From contig NC_091114.1 in assembly GCF_024713975.1 (NCBI RefSeq), forward strand, positions 5,924,001 to 5,988,000: a stretch of 64,000 nt of DNA, read 5' to 3'. Below are positions 1-11,659 of this stretch, one piece after another. The stretch comes from Paralichthys olivaceus (taxonomy: Eukaryota > Chordata > Actinopteri > Pleuronectiformes > Paralichthyidae). A program made the position numbers and the translations under genes. How positions within the stretch are numbered: position 1 is the stretch's first letter; every line of letters starts with the position of its first letter. The notes under the pieces are model-generated. The model saw only the letters and a list, made by a program, of their open reading frames with translations. It was not told where the DNA came from and searched no databases.

Positions 1-2010
1 ACCTGAGTACACACATTCATCCCTGGTGTTGTCCCTCTGTCGTCTTGATCTGCTGGCCACTTTCACATTTATCGCAGCGTAATGGAGGCCATCTGCATCT
101 TGGTTGACCTAGAAACAACATATAAGTACATCAAGATGGCTCCTGATGAAAAACGTGTTTGTTGTGGAATGTAAATTTCACACTTAAAAAGATTATATTT
201 ACCTCTGCATTTGTTGTGGAGGGAGATGATGGTTGTGTACAAGACTCTGGGTATGAAACACATATAAAAACTTTGAGTCACTCTTTTGTCCACACATGTA
301 CTGTTAGGTGCCTTTACCTCTTAACCTGATTTGAACCTTGGTTTTTAATTTAATGTGAAACATGAAACTATAATTCATGTTTTATGATTCATGCATTTAT
401 TTATGAAATGTTTTAAGGTGTCCTTATCTAGAAAGGTGCCTTGAAATAAAATGTATTATTATCATTTTGCTCAAAATCTAAACTGAACTCTATCTAGAGA
501 TGAGTGGTTACCTGAACATCTCCAGCATGTTCTCTTGTTTATCTTGTACAGTAACACAGCCAGCAAAACACTGATGGTGAATGTCAAAGCTCCACTTAGG
601 AAAAACACCGTCCAGTTCACCTCATCTGCAACAGGAGAAATTCTAGTAATTCTGACTCTTCTCTTTAAAATTTCATTTAACTTTGCAAGAGAAGAGACAA
701 CACAAGACATTTCTATATTAAAAGAAAAAATAGTATGAATAACACTCATAATCGTATAATAATTATTATCATATTATGATATGAACCATTTGACCACTAT
801 AACAACAATAATGTCCACATCACAATAATAATAATAGTAATAATAATATGATCATTGAGGGAAAAAAAGAAAAGGAAAAAAAGCTGCACTCATACTTAAT
901 AATTCATGTCTTGTCACCACTAGTGTTATTTATAATAACAGTATATTATAACCATTACTATGTTCATCGTTATCATCACCAATAATAATCATAAATAAAA
1001 AATTCTATTTAGTTGTGGTGCACACCACCACCGTCCACTGGTGGTGAAGCATTGTTGGGTCACCGTCAGGAGGGACATTCAGACAGGACAGGGTTTTACC
1101 AATTGTTTGGTCCCAACTGTCACAATACATCAAGTGAGACAGTCTCTGGTAGTGACTCACCATCAACGTCCAGCTTGGTCCCGTTTCCAAACAGTATGTG
1201 TCCACATGCAGCGACAGCACAGTAGTAGGTCCCAGCATGAGAACGGTTCAGTCTCATTGACAAGTTGTAGACACAGGTGTGTGTCTGTGTGTCAGGTTTC
1301 CTCTCACACTGATCCTTCCTGTCTCCGTGGGTGTAAATGAGTCCTGACTGAGGTTCTTCAGAGTTCTTGAACCAGTAAACACTGTGTTCTCCATCACAGG
1401 TCCCAGTGTGAACTGTACAGCTGAGAGTCACAGAGCCTCCTGGCTGGATGTTCTCAGACTGATGCACCAGAGCCTGGATGTTCAACCCTGAACCTTTCAC
1501 ACTGACAGTGACGCCCTCCGTGAACTCAAACTCATATGAATTACTCTTTAAACAGTAGTAAGTAGCTGAGTCTGAAAGTTGCACATCTGAGATATTTAGG
1601 TGACTGACAACATCAGTAGATTCCAGAGTGAAGCGTGGATTGTTCTTGAATTCATTCTTGAACAAACAATCTTTAGTGACTTTGTAAGTCACTGATATAG
1701 TTCGAGGCTTCTGTCCTGGTGTTTGCTTGTACCAATAAATTGTATTGTCCCTCTCATAGAAACACTGGAAAGTCAAGTTGTCTCCAACATCAACTGATCT
1801 AAATCCTCTGTGTTGATGAGACAAGTTAAAATGATGCATCTGAGCTGAAGAGAAAAAGGAGAAAAGCAAAATAACAGTTAATTTTATGTGACAGAAATGA
1901 AATCGTAATCAGCATCAGGACCGACTGAATATTTATAAAACACACAACTCACCCATTTCCCCGAAGAGGAAACATGTCAGGTAGAGAATGAACTGCGGAG
2001 ATGTCATCAT
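1..2010 (-). CDS. nitr: NITR type A, copy 1 (inhibitory Ig receptor; runs off left edge)
   Basis: This is a cell-surface receptor of the novel immune-type receptor family. Exons in reading order are 2010-1953 (signal peptide starting MMTSPQFILYLTCFLFGEM), 1844-1161 (V plus I Ig domains), 625-512 (membrane), 246-203 and 108-1. All junctions are GT/AG and phases join without a break. The V domain shows Cys-23, the IYWYKQTPGQKP strand and DSATYYC. The I domain has the six NITR cysteines and ends in the J-like FGNGTKLDV. The membrane exon reads FFLSGALTFTISVLLAVLLY followed by KINKR. The tail has LHYAAI, a valid ITIM (siblings have LHYAAL), and VYSG. Only three codons and the stop lie left of the window, judging from copy 2. 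CDR2 carries an extra cysteine (TKDCLF), absent from the other copies. Family assignment is firm; ligand is unknown. Confidence 0.9.
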
Positions 2011-2071
2011 GTTGAAATCGTCGTGTTGAATGACAAACAGCCCGACAGTTTCTCCTCTCTTCAGAGTAAAG

Positions 2072-2151
2072 ACTTGTGTTGATTGGCCAGCAGGGCAACA
2101 CTGATCACATGATCACTGCCACCTATGATGTGAATCTTTGTTCTTTAAATA
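2072..2151 (-). promoter_or_regulatory. Conserved NITR promoter region (CCAAT box, TCACATGA, TATA-like)
   Basis: On the minus strand this stretch holds a CCAAT box (ATTGG on plus, 2082-2086), TCACATGA (plus 2105-2112) and TATTTAAA (2144-2151). The same three sit at matching distances above the ATG of all eight type A and B genes; for example the CCAAT is at 8332-8336 for the 8260 start and at 14710-14714 for the 14638 start. TATTTAAA lies farther upstream than the CCAAT, so its use as a TATA box is doubtful. Conservation could simply reflect recent duplication. Confidence 0.5.
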
Positions 2152-2205
2152 GAATCACTTGGTGAGAGACATCTGAAGCACTAAGAGTACATTATACTAC
2201 TACTA

Positions 2206-2440
2206 CTACAAGTTTATTCAATGATTCATGTAGCACCTTTCAAAACACAGTTACAGGGTGCTTCACATGTTAAAAGTGTAGAATTGAGGACAAACAGTAG
2301 AAAATAATTAAAAGTAAACACAAGAACACAAAAATAAGGATTCAAATGTTACTGATACAAAAAGAGTAAAACAATACAGTCTCACATAAATGAATAAAAA
2401 GCAGTTGGTAAGATCATAGCTAGATTAAAATATATTTATA
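2206..2440. repeat. Dispersed repeat R1
   Basis: A short TAC microsatellite leads into a stretch reading GTAGCACCTTTCAAAACA and GGTGCTTCACA, like the 3' tails of fish LINEs/SINEs. Other copies are at 21214-21430, 35951-36045 (continuing at about 37590-37660) and 42510-42577, always just 5' of an NITR gene. Family not assigned. Confidence 0.6.
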
Positions 2441-2549
2441 CAACTTACAGGAGACAAAAGACTAAGACAACACATGTATAAAATGTCTCTTTAAAAGAGG
2501 ATGAGGAGTTTGGAACACTCTTCCTCAGGAGATCCGTCTGACAAAGAGT

Positions 2550-2880
2550 GGAATGGCTATTACTGTTGAAGTTTTGAAGGTTTGCTCCTTGTGTGTTTCC
2601 ACCTGTACTTCCTTTCTTCGTCCTGTTTCCCACCCTTGTGATTGCCTGCACCAGTTCCTCATGTGTTTCACCTGTGTCCAATCACCTCTGCCTCCCCTGT
2701 ATATATGTCTCTGTGCTTCTCTTTGTCTATGTCAGTGTGTGGTCGTCTACTTGGCCGTCTCACCACCCTGTCGTCATTCCTCCACCATCAGTTCCCTTCT
2801 CTCGTGAGTTCTAGTTCTTTCTCTTTTTTTCTGTTCAGCCTATTTAACTTTTTGAGTGCCTTTTAGCACAGTGTTTCTTG
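2550..2880 (+). repeat. Pyrimidine-rich repeat of unassigned family
   Basis: CT-rich sequence with a TATATAT box and regular promoter-like look, present again at about 21540-21865 inside the same duplicated flank. It resembles the U3-like part of fish LTRs in composition, but I see no clear ends. The following 300 bases (to about 3190) hold nothing I recognise. Confidence 0.35.
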
Positions 2881-3189
2881 TTCATGGGTTTTTGGATTCT
2901 TTCCTTTTCATTTGACTGCAAGAATTCTAAGGACTTGATCAGAATCATTGGGGTTAAAAGAGAAATAGTTGTTTGTCATCTGCATATAAATTGATGTTAT
3001 GTTTTCCTTGAGACTAAGCACTCAGTAAAAGCTCATCACGATTCTAAATGAATCAGTGAAATTTTAAAGACGTTTATATTCACAGCAGAAGAGTAAAGTT
3101 CAGTGTTTCTCAAGCTTTTCTCAATACAACCATCTTCACTGAGTTGTGTTCACCACATGCAGGCATGGCCATTTAGTAACATCGTGCTA

Positions 3190-3982
3190 AGTACACTAGC
3201 ACGTATAGTGATTGTAATGGTGGATTGTGATGGAGGATCCTGACTATGGATAGTGGTGATGGATCGTGATCGAAATGATAGATTGTGTCATGGTGATGGA
3301 ATGAAGTGATAGATTGTGTCATGGTGGTGGATTGAGGTGATGGATTATGATTGTCATTGTCACGGTCAGTCTCTCTTCCCCCCACCCTGCATGCCGGCTT
3401 TGTGGGACGTCAGGAGCCGTCCCTTGATGGGGGGGGTTCTGTCACAGTCAGTCTCACAGTCAGTCTCCCATCCTCCCACTTCTCAGTACTTTTCTATGGA
3501 CTCCGCCTCTGCTTCATCTGCCAGCCAAGCCACACCCTCTCATCAAGCCAATACAGGTGCTCCTCATCACCTGCAGTCAGTCCAGTATATATTCACCAGC
3601 TCCTCTCTCAGTCAGTTGCCAGATTGTTCTACGTCTTGATACCAGACTGGCGAGTTTGTTCAACGTCTTCATGCAGGACTTTCCAGTACTTATCTCCGGA
3701 CTGTTTTTGTATTTGCCTGCCTGATCTGCTGTGAGCTACGCGACAATAAAGACTGTAACCAACTGTCCAACGCTTGTGTGCTGCATTTGGGTCCAAACCT
3801 TACCCGTTACAGTAATGGTGGATTGTGATGGTGGATCATGATCATGGTGGAGATACACAAATCAGAGATCGTGGTGGCAGCTGATCGTGGATCGTAATGA
3901 TGGATTGTGGATTGTGATGGTGGATTGTGATCATGGATTACGATGATGGATCTTGATCGTAATGGCAACTGATCATGGACTA
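3190..3982. repeat. GATGGATTGTGATGG-type minisatellite, split by an LTR fossil
   Basis: Degenerate 10-15 bp repeats around GTGGATTGTGATGG occupy 3190-3357 and 3817-3982. The LTR remnant at 3358-3811 sits between the two halves. A second copy of the whole arrangement is at 22190-22720, and a faint echo occurs near 46605-46650. Confidence 0.65.
3358..3811 (+). mobile_element. Reduced Ty3/gypsy-like LTR fossil
   Basis: The element starts TGTCACGG and ends CGTTACA. It is flanked by a 5-bp target repeat (GTCAT/GTAAT here; the left flank of the sister copy is GTAAT). Inside are a G-rich polypurine tract (about 3429-3436) followed directly by an LTR (3440-3811) with a TATA-like box and an AATAAA signal. 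No coding region remains, so it is broken. Insertion predates the block duplication, because a shorter copy lies at 22315-22617. Confidence 0.65.
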
Positions 3983-4090
3983 TTGTTGAGGGTTAAGGAC
4001 AGAGGATGCTGCACCTTGTTAAGCTCTATAAGACAATTTGTGATTTGTGAATATGAGCCATACAAATCATTTTTTTTGATTGACATGCAA
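3983..4090 (+). repeat. L2/Maui LINE 3' tail fragment
   Basis: The stretch reads GTTGAGGGTTAAGGACAGAG through GAATATGAGCCATACAAAT. It matches the 3' end of the LINE at 23236-25400 in wording and in its final ATACAAAT/TTGATTGA tail. Similar tails are at 22722-22830 and 38280-38445. Confidence 0.6.
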
Positions 4091-4095
4091 GAGAT

Positions 4096-5700
4096 CTGTA
4101 ACCCCCCCCCCCCTTTTTACACACTTATTTTCTTATATCAAGATGAATGAATAGATTGAATCCATGAATGAATCCCTGGCAAATCTGTTAAAATATCAAA
4201 AAGTCCTGTCTTGCAATGCGGAAGAAAGTGATGAAAAAAATCCTGGATCAGCCACTTTTTTCCAGACATGCATCAAAATGAATGGTTTATTTCTTGGCCC
4301 ATGCCCTACGCTTCTCCCAACCAGCTAAGACAAGGGTGAAAACGTAAACTCGTTATCAGAGGTAACAACTTTAATATAAGTCAGTAACAGCAACAAGCTT
4401 TCAGACGTGATATGTAGATGACACACATTCATGGTGTATATATCATAGCCCTCATATTTTCTCCCTGTCAAAGTTTAACATGACTGGATCAAAATGAAAA
4501 CAATGAAAACACAAAATGCACAACACAACAACAATGCAATTGCTTCAAACAGTACATGATTGCAAATGGCAAATTTGAAAATGTTATTCTATTTGTGTTT
4601 TGTTGGTTGTGAAACATCAGTTAGTCTGGACTTAAAAAAATAAGTATGAGGTTGGCTACCTATCTAACTATTTAAAGAACTAGAAATAGATGGTTGCTTT
4701 GGTCCTTCTTGAAACCACACGGACACAAAAACACAGAGCAGAGGCTAATGAACAAAAATATATCCGACTCTTGGCAAAGCATACAACAATCTCATCTTGT
4801 GACTGCAGACCATACAGGAAGCTGTGAAAAGATTGTTCTATCACAGCGTTTTTATTTAAAGCAACATCTAGAAAAAACACAAAGATTACAGATATTTTAC
4901 CTGTACAGGAGATTGGATGTTGTAGTTACCGAGCTATCAAACTGTAAAAATAACTTAAGGGCAATTTCTAAGGCAGAAATGATCCAGATCCTTCCTGTCA
5001 GTTGGTTACTATCTGCTAGTATTTCATGTTAATGGTTAAAGGGCCAGTTTACTGTCAACACTTTGGGCTGTCAGACGACAGCAATCCCAATGTGTGTAGG
5101 AGAACATGTGACTTGAAAACAAAAAGATATCAGCAAAGATGAGGGCAGTGGTTTGTGTACTACATCAGAAAATGTGATCATATTTTGTGAGATCTCTTTT
5201 TATTTGCTGTGGGCTGTGGGGAACTTGTTCTATTGCTTCATCTGCCCCTTTCAAGTCCCACAGACTGGATCATGGCTACCATGTGGTTGATAGAGTAATA
5301 AATATGATTTCATGAGTAATGATTTCACATTTTATTTGTGGATATGTGTGAGTTTAACACTTTGAATCCCTATTTCATGACACTGCTTGATGAGAGCAAC
5401 TTCTGGTCATTTCATTACTGTTTACTTGAAATATTCTGCTGGGGTGAAGTGAAGACACTGCAGAGACTTCCTGTTTGAAAGTGCTCAGACAAAGAGAGCA
5501 GAGGGTCTTTAGACTGTCGACCACACAGAGGCTAAATAAAGATCCTCACATGTGAGGTGTACGGAATTATTAAATAACGTGGTTAAGTTCAAGAAGTATA
5601 TTCTGTATTTAGTGGGAGTGGAAAATATGGCAACTGACAACATCAAATTAGTTTGGCTGATTTAATATCTTTATTTATTTTGCATTAAAAAGCTTTACAT
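4096..5700. other. Spacer between NITR copies; no gene seen
   Basis: 4200-4435 and 5090-5700 are alignable by eye with the spacers at 8490-9370, 14880-15740, 28410-29280, 32480-33360 and 38450-39330. The piece 4440-5090 is absent from all of those, so it is either an insertion here or a loss elsewhere. Nothing coding is recognisable. Confidence 0.6.
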
Positions 5701-5732
5701 TCAGAAGGTATGGAAGTGAAACATGTTCAGCT

Positions 5733-8260
5733 CTAGATCTTTACACTGGAGTACACACATTCAGTCCTGTCACCGTCTGTTTGTCTTCTTGCTCTGCTGA
5801 ACCTGTGCTCCATTAAAGCAGCGTAATGTAGGTTGTCTGCATCTTGATGAACCTGCTAATAAAACATAAAAGTCATTTGCCATATTAGGAGGACATGTGT
5901 CTGAACGTAGCTGATGTAGACAAGTGTTGAGAACAGAATTATTAAAGTCTAACTTCACCCAAAGTCCATGGAAATTTAAAAACTGCTGTTAGAATGCAGC
6001 GCTGGGAGGTGGGGCTAAGACACATGTACGACATACGAATTAGTTTGCTAAAGCTAGGTTATCTATATCGTCTATGGTCAACAACTCCCGTAGCAGCACA
6101 CACACTTCTGCAACAGAAATATCGCTGTGTAAATATATATAAAACTTTCATGACGAAGAGACGTCCCAAATGGTTTACTCTACGGAAGCATTGGTCCTGC
6201 AAGTTCCAAGATTGTTTGAAACACTAGGTGGCGTTATGAGCCATGTTCAACCCTTTAATGTAGATTGGAAAAAAAAATGAATGTAATAAATGTGATATTG
6301 AAACCAGCATTAATGTATTTCATCAAAGATCAGTCATAGGATTTAATTCTTAGTTCATAGGTCAAAAAATATAAAAAAGTGTGTGGTAGATATTCAAAGC
6401 TACTAAAGTAGTGCAACACTAACACTTACCTCCATATTCAGAGCTGCTGCAGCTGCTTGAGAGTCTAGTTGTGACAAAAGACAACAACAAAAGTCTTATT
6501 CAAGATGCAATGAGCTGATGAACTGGATGTGGGGTGACTCTATTAGATGGATCAAAGGTCATGAAGTAAATGTGTCCATCACTTCATTGAGATTGAGTCA
6601 TGGTGCAGTACTGCATAAACAAACACCAGCACTTTATTACCACTCTCAATCTGTGGCATGGACAATGTTTTCATGACGGCTATTTTCTTCAATTTACAAA
6701 TAAGTATATTAAAATCTAAATGCATGATGATGTTATTAAAATCTGTTTTAGAGAACAACTAGAATAACGTTGTGAAGAGCGCACACTGGCACCAAGGCCC
6801 AACACTCGCTTCTAATTCAATCGAGCTGGACCAACTTGATGTCATTCATGTCTATAACTTGAGTTGAAATATTTCTACAACATTTGCGTGATGCAATATC
6901 ATGAAAGCCAATCAGCACTGGCAGGTCCTGGCACCAGTCCGTGCTAGTAGGTGCTCAAACTGGCCACTGATCAGCTTCAGGTAGCACTGGGTTGTGTTTG
7001 TTAGTGTGAATGTGGATAAGCACAAATCCTGCAACGTGTGAATGCACCATAAGAGATTTCCCTTTCTCTCTTTCAATGAATCTAGATGCTCAAGTAACAT
7101 GTTGCAACACTAACTCATGAATGTCTTTGCTGTTCTTCAGTATCATGCAAACTGAATTCACATCAACAAATATAAATGATGAGGATTACCTCACCTGAGC
7201 ACTGGCAGCAGTTTGTCTTGGACGCTCTTTGTGTTGTGTAAGCCAGAGAAACAACCAGGATTGTGGTGAACGCCAAAGCTCCACTCAAGAAATACACCAA
7301 GTGAAGATAGTCCACCACCTCTGCAGAGAGCCAGACATCAGGAGACATCACTGAGCTTTCCACCACTATTTAACAAATGTAACAATCTTTAAAAAACTCC
7401 TTGTTACCTTTAAAGTCCAGCTTGGTCCCGTTTCCAAACAGTATGTGTCCACATGCAGCGACAGCACAGTAGTAGGTCCCAGCATGAGAACGGTTCAGTC
7501 TCATTGACAAGTTGTAGACACAGGTGTGTGTCTGTGTGTCAGGTTTCCTCTCACACTGATCCTTCCTGTCTCCGTGGGTGTAAATGAGTCCTGACTGAGG
7601 TTCTTCAGAGTTCTTGAACCAGGAAACACTGTGTTCTCCATCACAGGTCCCAGTGTGAACTGTACAGCTGAGAGTCACAGAGCCTCCTGGCTGGATGTTC
7701 TCAGACTGATGCACCAGAGCCTGGATGTTCAACCCTGAACCTTTCACACTGACAGTGACGCCCTCCATGAACTCAAACTCAAATAAATTACTCTTTGAAC
7801 AGTAGTAAGTAGCTGAGTCTGAAAGTTGCACATCTGAGATTTTTAGGTGACTCACAACATCAGTAGATTCCAGAGTGAAGCGTGGATTGTTCTTGAATTC
7901 ATTTAATAATGAAAAATCTTTCGATAACTTGTAAGTCACTGAGATAATTCGAGGCTTCTGTCCTGGTGTTTGCTTGAACCAATGAATTGCATTGTCCTCC
8001 CTCTCATATAAACATTTGAAAGTCAAGTTGTCTCCAACATCAACTGATTTAAATCCTCTGTGTTGATGAGACAAGTTAAAATGATGCATCTGAACTGAAG
8101 AGAAAAAGGAGAAAAGCAAAACAACAGTTAATTTTATGTGACAGAAATGAAATCGTAATCAGCATCAGGACCGACTGAATATTTATAAAACACACAACTC
8201 ACCCATTTTCCCAAAGAGGAAACATGTCAGGTAGAGAATGAACTGCGGAGATGTCATCAT
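5733..8260 (-). CDS. nitr: NITR type B, copy 1 (ITIM receptor)
   Basis: Exons in reading order are 8260-8203 (signal), 8094-7408 (V plus I), 7320-7195 (membrane), 6464-6430 and 5852-5733, giving 341 residues. V shows Cys in LTFKCLYE, HWFKQTPGQKP and DSATYYC with CDR3-like SKSNLFEFEFMEG. I has six cysteines and ends in FGNGTKLDF. The membrane segment is FLSGALAFTTILVVSLAY with no charged residue, so pairing with a charged adaptor is unlikely. The tail reads LHYAALMEHRF (ITIM) and ends CVYSSVKI. The 35-nt fourth exon (DSQAAAAALNME) distinguishes type B from type A. An AATAAA for the transcript lies at 5670-5675. An inhibitory role through SH2 phosphatases is inferred from the motif. Confidence 0.9.
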
Positions 8261-8440
8261 GTTGAAATCGTCGTGTTGAATGACAAACAGCCCGACACTT
8301 TCTCCTCTCTTCAGAGTAAAGACTTGTGTTGATTGGCCAGCAGGACAACACTGATCACATGATCACTGCCACCTATGATGTGAATCTTTGTTCTTTAAAT
8401 AGAATCACATGGTGAGAGACATCTGAAGCACTAAGAGTAC

Positions 8441-9380
8441 ATTATACTACTACTACTACAGGTCTCTACCTCTTCCCTGTTATGTAAGAGATTATGTGTC
8501 TTACAATGTTGAAGAAAGTGATGGAAAAATCTTGGATCAGCCCCTTTTGTCCAGATCTGAACCCAAATGTAACGGGTTATTTCTTGGCCCATGCTCTATC
8601 CCTCTCCCAACCAGCCAACCAGACAAGACAGGGGTGAAAACATAACCTCCTTAGTGGAGGAAACAGTTTTAAGAGTCACATTGTAGAGTAACTGCTCTTG
8701 AAACTTTCAGACGTGACATGTACATGACACACATTCATAGTTTATTACGACGTGTGACTTGAAAACAAAAAGATATCAGCAAAGATGAGGGCAGTGGTTT
8801 GTGTACTACATCAGAAAATGTGATCATGTTTTGTGAGATCTCTTTTTATTTGCTGTGGGCTGTGGGGAACTTGTTCTATTGCTTCATCTGCCCCTTTCAA
8901 GTCCCACAGACTGGATCATGGCTACCATGTGGTTGATAGAGTAATAAATATGATTTCATGAGTAATGATTTCACATTTTATTTGTGGATATGTGTGAGTT
9001 TAACACTTTGAATCCCTATTTTATGACACTGCTTGATGAGAGCAACTTCTGGTCATTTCATTACTGTTTACTTGAAATATTCTGCTGGGGTGAAGTGAAG
9101 ACACTGCAGAGACTTCCTGTTTGAAAGTGCTCAGACAAAGAGAGCAGAGGGTCTTTAGACTGTCGACCACACAGAGGCTAAATAAAGATCCTCACATGTG
9201 AGGTGTACGAAATGTTTAAACAACATGTGGTTAAGTTCAAGAAGTATATTCTGTACTTAGTGGGAGTGGAAAATATGGCAACTGACAACATCAAATTAGT
9301 TTGGCTGATTTAAAATCTTTATTTGTTTTGCATTAAAAAGCTTTACATTCAGAATGTGTGGAAGTGAAACATGTTCAGCT
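8441..9380. other. NITR spacer; no gene seen
   Basis: First copy of the spacer repeated at 14815-15750. It contains the 3' untranslated stretch and AATAAA expected for the terminal exon that follows, but no further coding sequence. Confidence 0.6.
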
Positions 9381-9500
9381 CTACTGCTTTACACTGGAGT
9401 ACACACATTCACTCCCGTCACCGTCTGTTTGTCTTCTTGCTCTGCTGAACCTGTGCTCCATTAAAGCAGAGTAATGTAGGTTGTCTGCATCTTCATCATC
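9381..9500 (-). pseudogene. Orphan type B terminal exon (ITIM tail only)
   Basis: Reads open from DADNLHYSAL to CVYSSVKQ and a stop. This is the type B cytoplasmic tail with ITIM LHYSAL. Sequence 5' of the DAD codons no longer matches the type B intron and splice acceptor, and the next NITR sequence upstream is type C, which has its own terminal exon. It looks like the leftover 3' end of a lost type B gene. A duplicate lies at 15755-15871. Confidence 0.7.
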
Positions 9501-10318
9501 AGCATTATCATCTTCATGGTTCAAGTTTTCAGCACCAATTATTTTTTTCATAATCTGTTTTTTCTAATCCTGAAACTTCAGAGGATTTTGTTATTCACAA
9601 TGTCGAGCTACGTCACTTACTGCCCTTTAGTCTCCAACAACCTTTCTACCAAAGATGAGCTTTCCACTTATTCTGTGAAGCTGTCACGATCATTTCCTTT
9701 AGTTTTCTTCTCCTGCTGCTGCTCACGCTACATTAAAGGCTCAGTTCACTCAAATGACTTGTCTTTCCCCTGAGCCTTGTGCAGTTTTTGCTTTAAACTA
9801 TATTGAGGTTTTGAGATCTGCATCTCTGAGATCAGTGCTGCCGCCAACGTCCTCACTTCATAGAGGTGAACATAGTCTTAAATCACTTTGTCTCATCAGC
9901 AGATAACATGTTTGGTTGGTACACACAATGATAATAAGTCATGCAAACCTAACTAAAGCACTACTAGGGCCCACAAGGAAATGATCAAAAGATGCTTGCA
10001 TGTGGTCACCATGTTTCCGACAGATAGGTGTGGTCTGTGAATGCTGAAACTCGGCTTCACAAGAAAGCTCATGCTGCGGCAGGATGCACGTCGTCCACTG
10101 TTACCTTCATTACTTTGCATGAACAGACACAGTAGAAAAGAGTCATGCACACAATGGAAAACTAGTTTTATTGAGATGATAGCAAACTGAAGCTTTACAT
10201 GTTTCACACGGAGGTAAACATCTTATACACAGAACTGTTCTGATGTCAGTAAAGACATAGTTACACCTACACTAATGTGGTGATTAAACACAGAGACAAA
10301 TACAGAAGGTGTCCAGCT
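9501..10318. other. Unrecognised spacer, duplicated
   Basis: Repeated almost unchanged at 15872-16692. Both copies keep an 85-codon plus-strand reading frame, but the two are so alike that this shows nothing about selection. No family recognised. Confidence 0.5.
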
Positions 10319-11659
10319 CTACTGCCTGGACACTACATAATGGAGGTCGTCTGCGTCTCGTTAACCCTGGTTACAAAACATGTAGAGGCGGATTAGGATA
10401 TTATATAGATAGAAATAGAAATTGAAACAGTAAAAGGATGTTTGAATGGTCATTAACGTCACCTGTGGCTTTGTTGTGGGGGGAGCTGATGATCTTGCTT
10501 GTGACTCTGGTTATAAAACACACAAAATGTTCCTTTATTCAGAAGTTATATTCAGTGAATGCAAGCTATTGGATGAAACTGTTTCCATGTACCTGTGCAC
10601 TGGCAGCTGTTTCTCTTGATTGTTTGATACATGGAGGAAGCCAGAGAAACTCACAGGAAGATGGTGGCTGTCAGAGCTCAGCTCAAGAAATAAACATGAG
10701 ATCTGGGAGATTTCAACTCATCTGCAGAGAACAAGAGCTTATTTCTGTCTTGTTACAACATTTGATTAGAAACTTATACAAAATATTATTTCATTAAACA
10801 AGATGAGCTCTGTTACTCACGTTTAAAGTCCAGCTTGGTCCCGTTTCCAAACAGTATGTGTCCACATGCAGCGACAGCACAGTAGTAGGTCCCAGCATGA
10901 GAACGGTTCAGTCTCATTGTCAAGTTGTAGACACAGGTGTGTGTCTGTGTGTCAGGTTTCCTCTCACACTGATCCTTCCTGTCTCCGTGGGTGTAAATGA
11001 GTCCTGACTGAGGTTCTTCAGAGTTCTTGAACCAGTAAACACTGTGTTCTCCACCACAGGTCCCAGTGTGAACTGTACAGCTGAGAGTCACAGAGCCTCC
11101 TGGCTGGATGTTCTCAGACTGATGCACCAGAGCCTGGATGTTCAACCCTGAACCTTTCACACTGACAGTGACGCCCTGTGCAAACGTCAAGACGAACATG
11201 TAGCTGTGTGCAGTAGTAAGTACCAGAGTCTGAAACTTTCAGATTAGAAATCGTCAAGTGATGTGTGCCTTTTTCAGAACCCAGCATCCTTGAATTCATT
11301 AAAAAAAGTGGTCTTGGCATTAAACATGTAAAAGCTGGAGATGAACCTCCTGTGCTGGAGTTTGTTTGTACCAGAGGAGCCATGCTGAATCCTCACTTTT
11401 ATAGAAACACGGCAAAGTCACATTGTCTCCAACTTGTCTGATAATGACCGTTTGTCTTGATGCAGGATGGAGGGCAGATAAGATGAGCTGTGAGCTGAAG
11501 GGCAAGGAGAATAAGAACAGATGAAATGAAAATAGAAAGAAAATATGATGAGATATTGCATGAAGAGTTATTGTGAAGAAAAGGTCACAGAAACACAACT
11601 CACCCATGTTCCCTGGGAAGAGACGTGAGATAGAAGACAAACTTGAGAGAAGTCATCAT
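10319..11659 (-). pseudogene. NITR type C, copy 1 (pseudogene)
   Basis: Exon remnants in reading order are 11659-11604 (signal), 11494-10821 (V plus I), 10721-10593 (membrane), 10506-10463 (44 nt) and 10366-10319 (tail). The V domain is a distinct subfamily (VGDNVTLPCFYKSEDSAWLL, HLTISNLKVSDSGTYYC), while the I domain is nearly identical to types A and B. Breaks: 2 bases are missing in the signal exon, one base before VGDNV, two frame changes within V, two TGA codons in the membrane exon (FLS*AL, FL*VS) and one missing base in the tail ahead of LHYVVS. The membrane stops and the later V frame changes are shared with copy 2; the first two are private. Confidence 0.85.

Noticed and set aside
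1041-1340. 99-codon plus-strand frame, repeated at 13666, 20041 and 27199
   Set aside because: Exactly antisense to the conserved I domain, so its conservation follows from the receptor exon.
9516-9773. 85-codon plus-strand frame kept in both tandem units
   Set aside because: The units are too recent for conservation to mean anything; no motif or splice context.
10438-10797. 119-codon plus-strand frame over the type C pseudogene, also at 16812
   Set aside because: Antisense to the membrane and 44-nt exons; no family resemblance and the two copies are near-identical duplicates.
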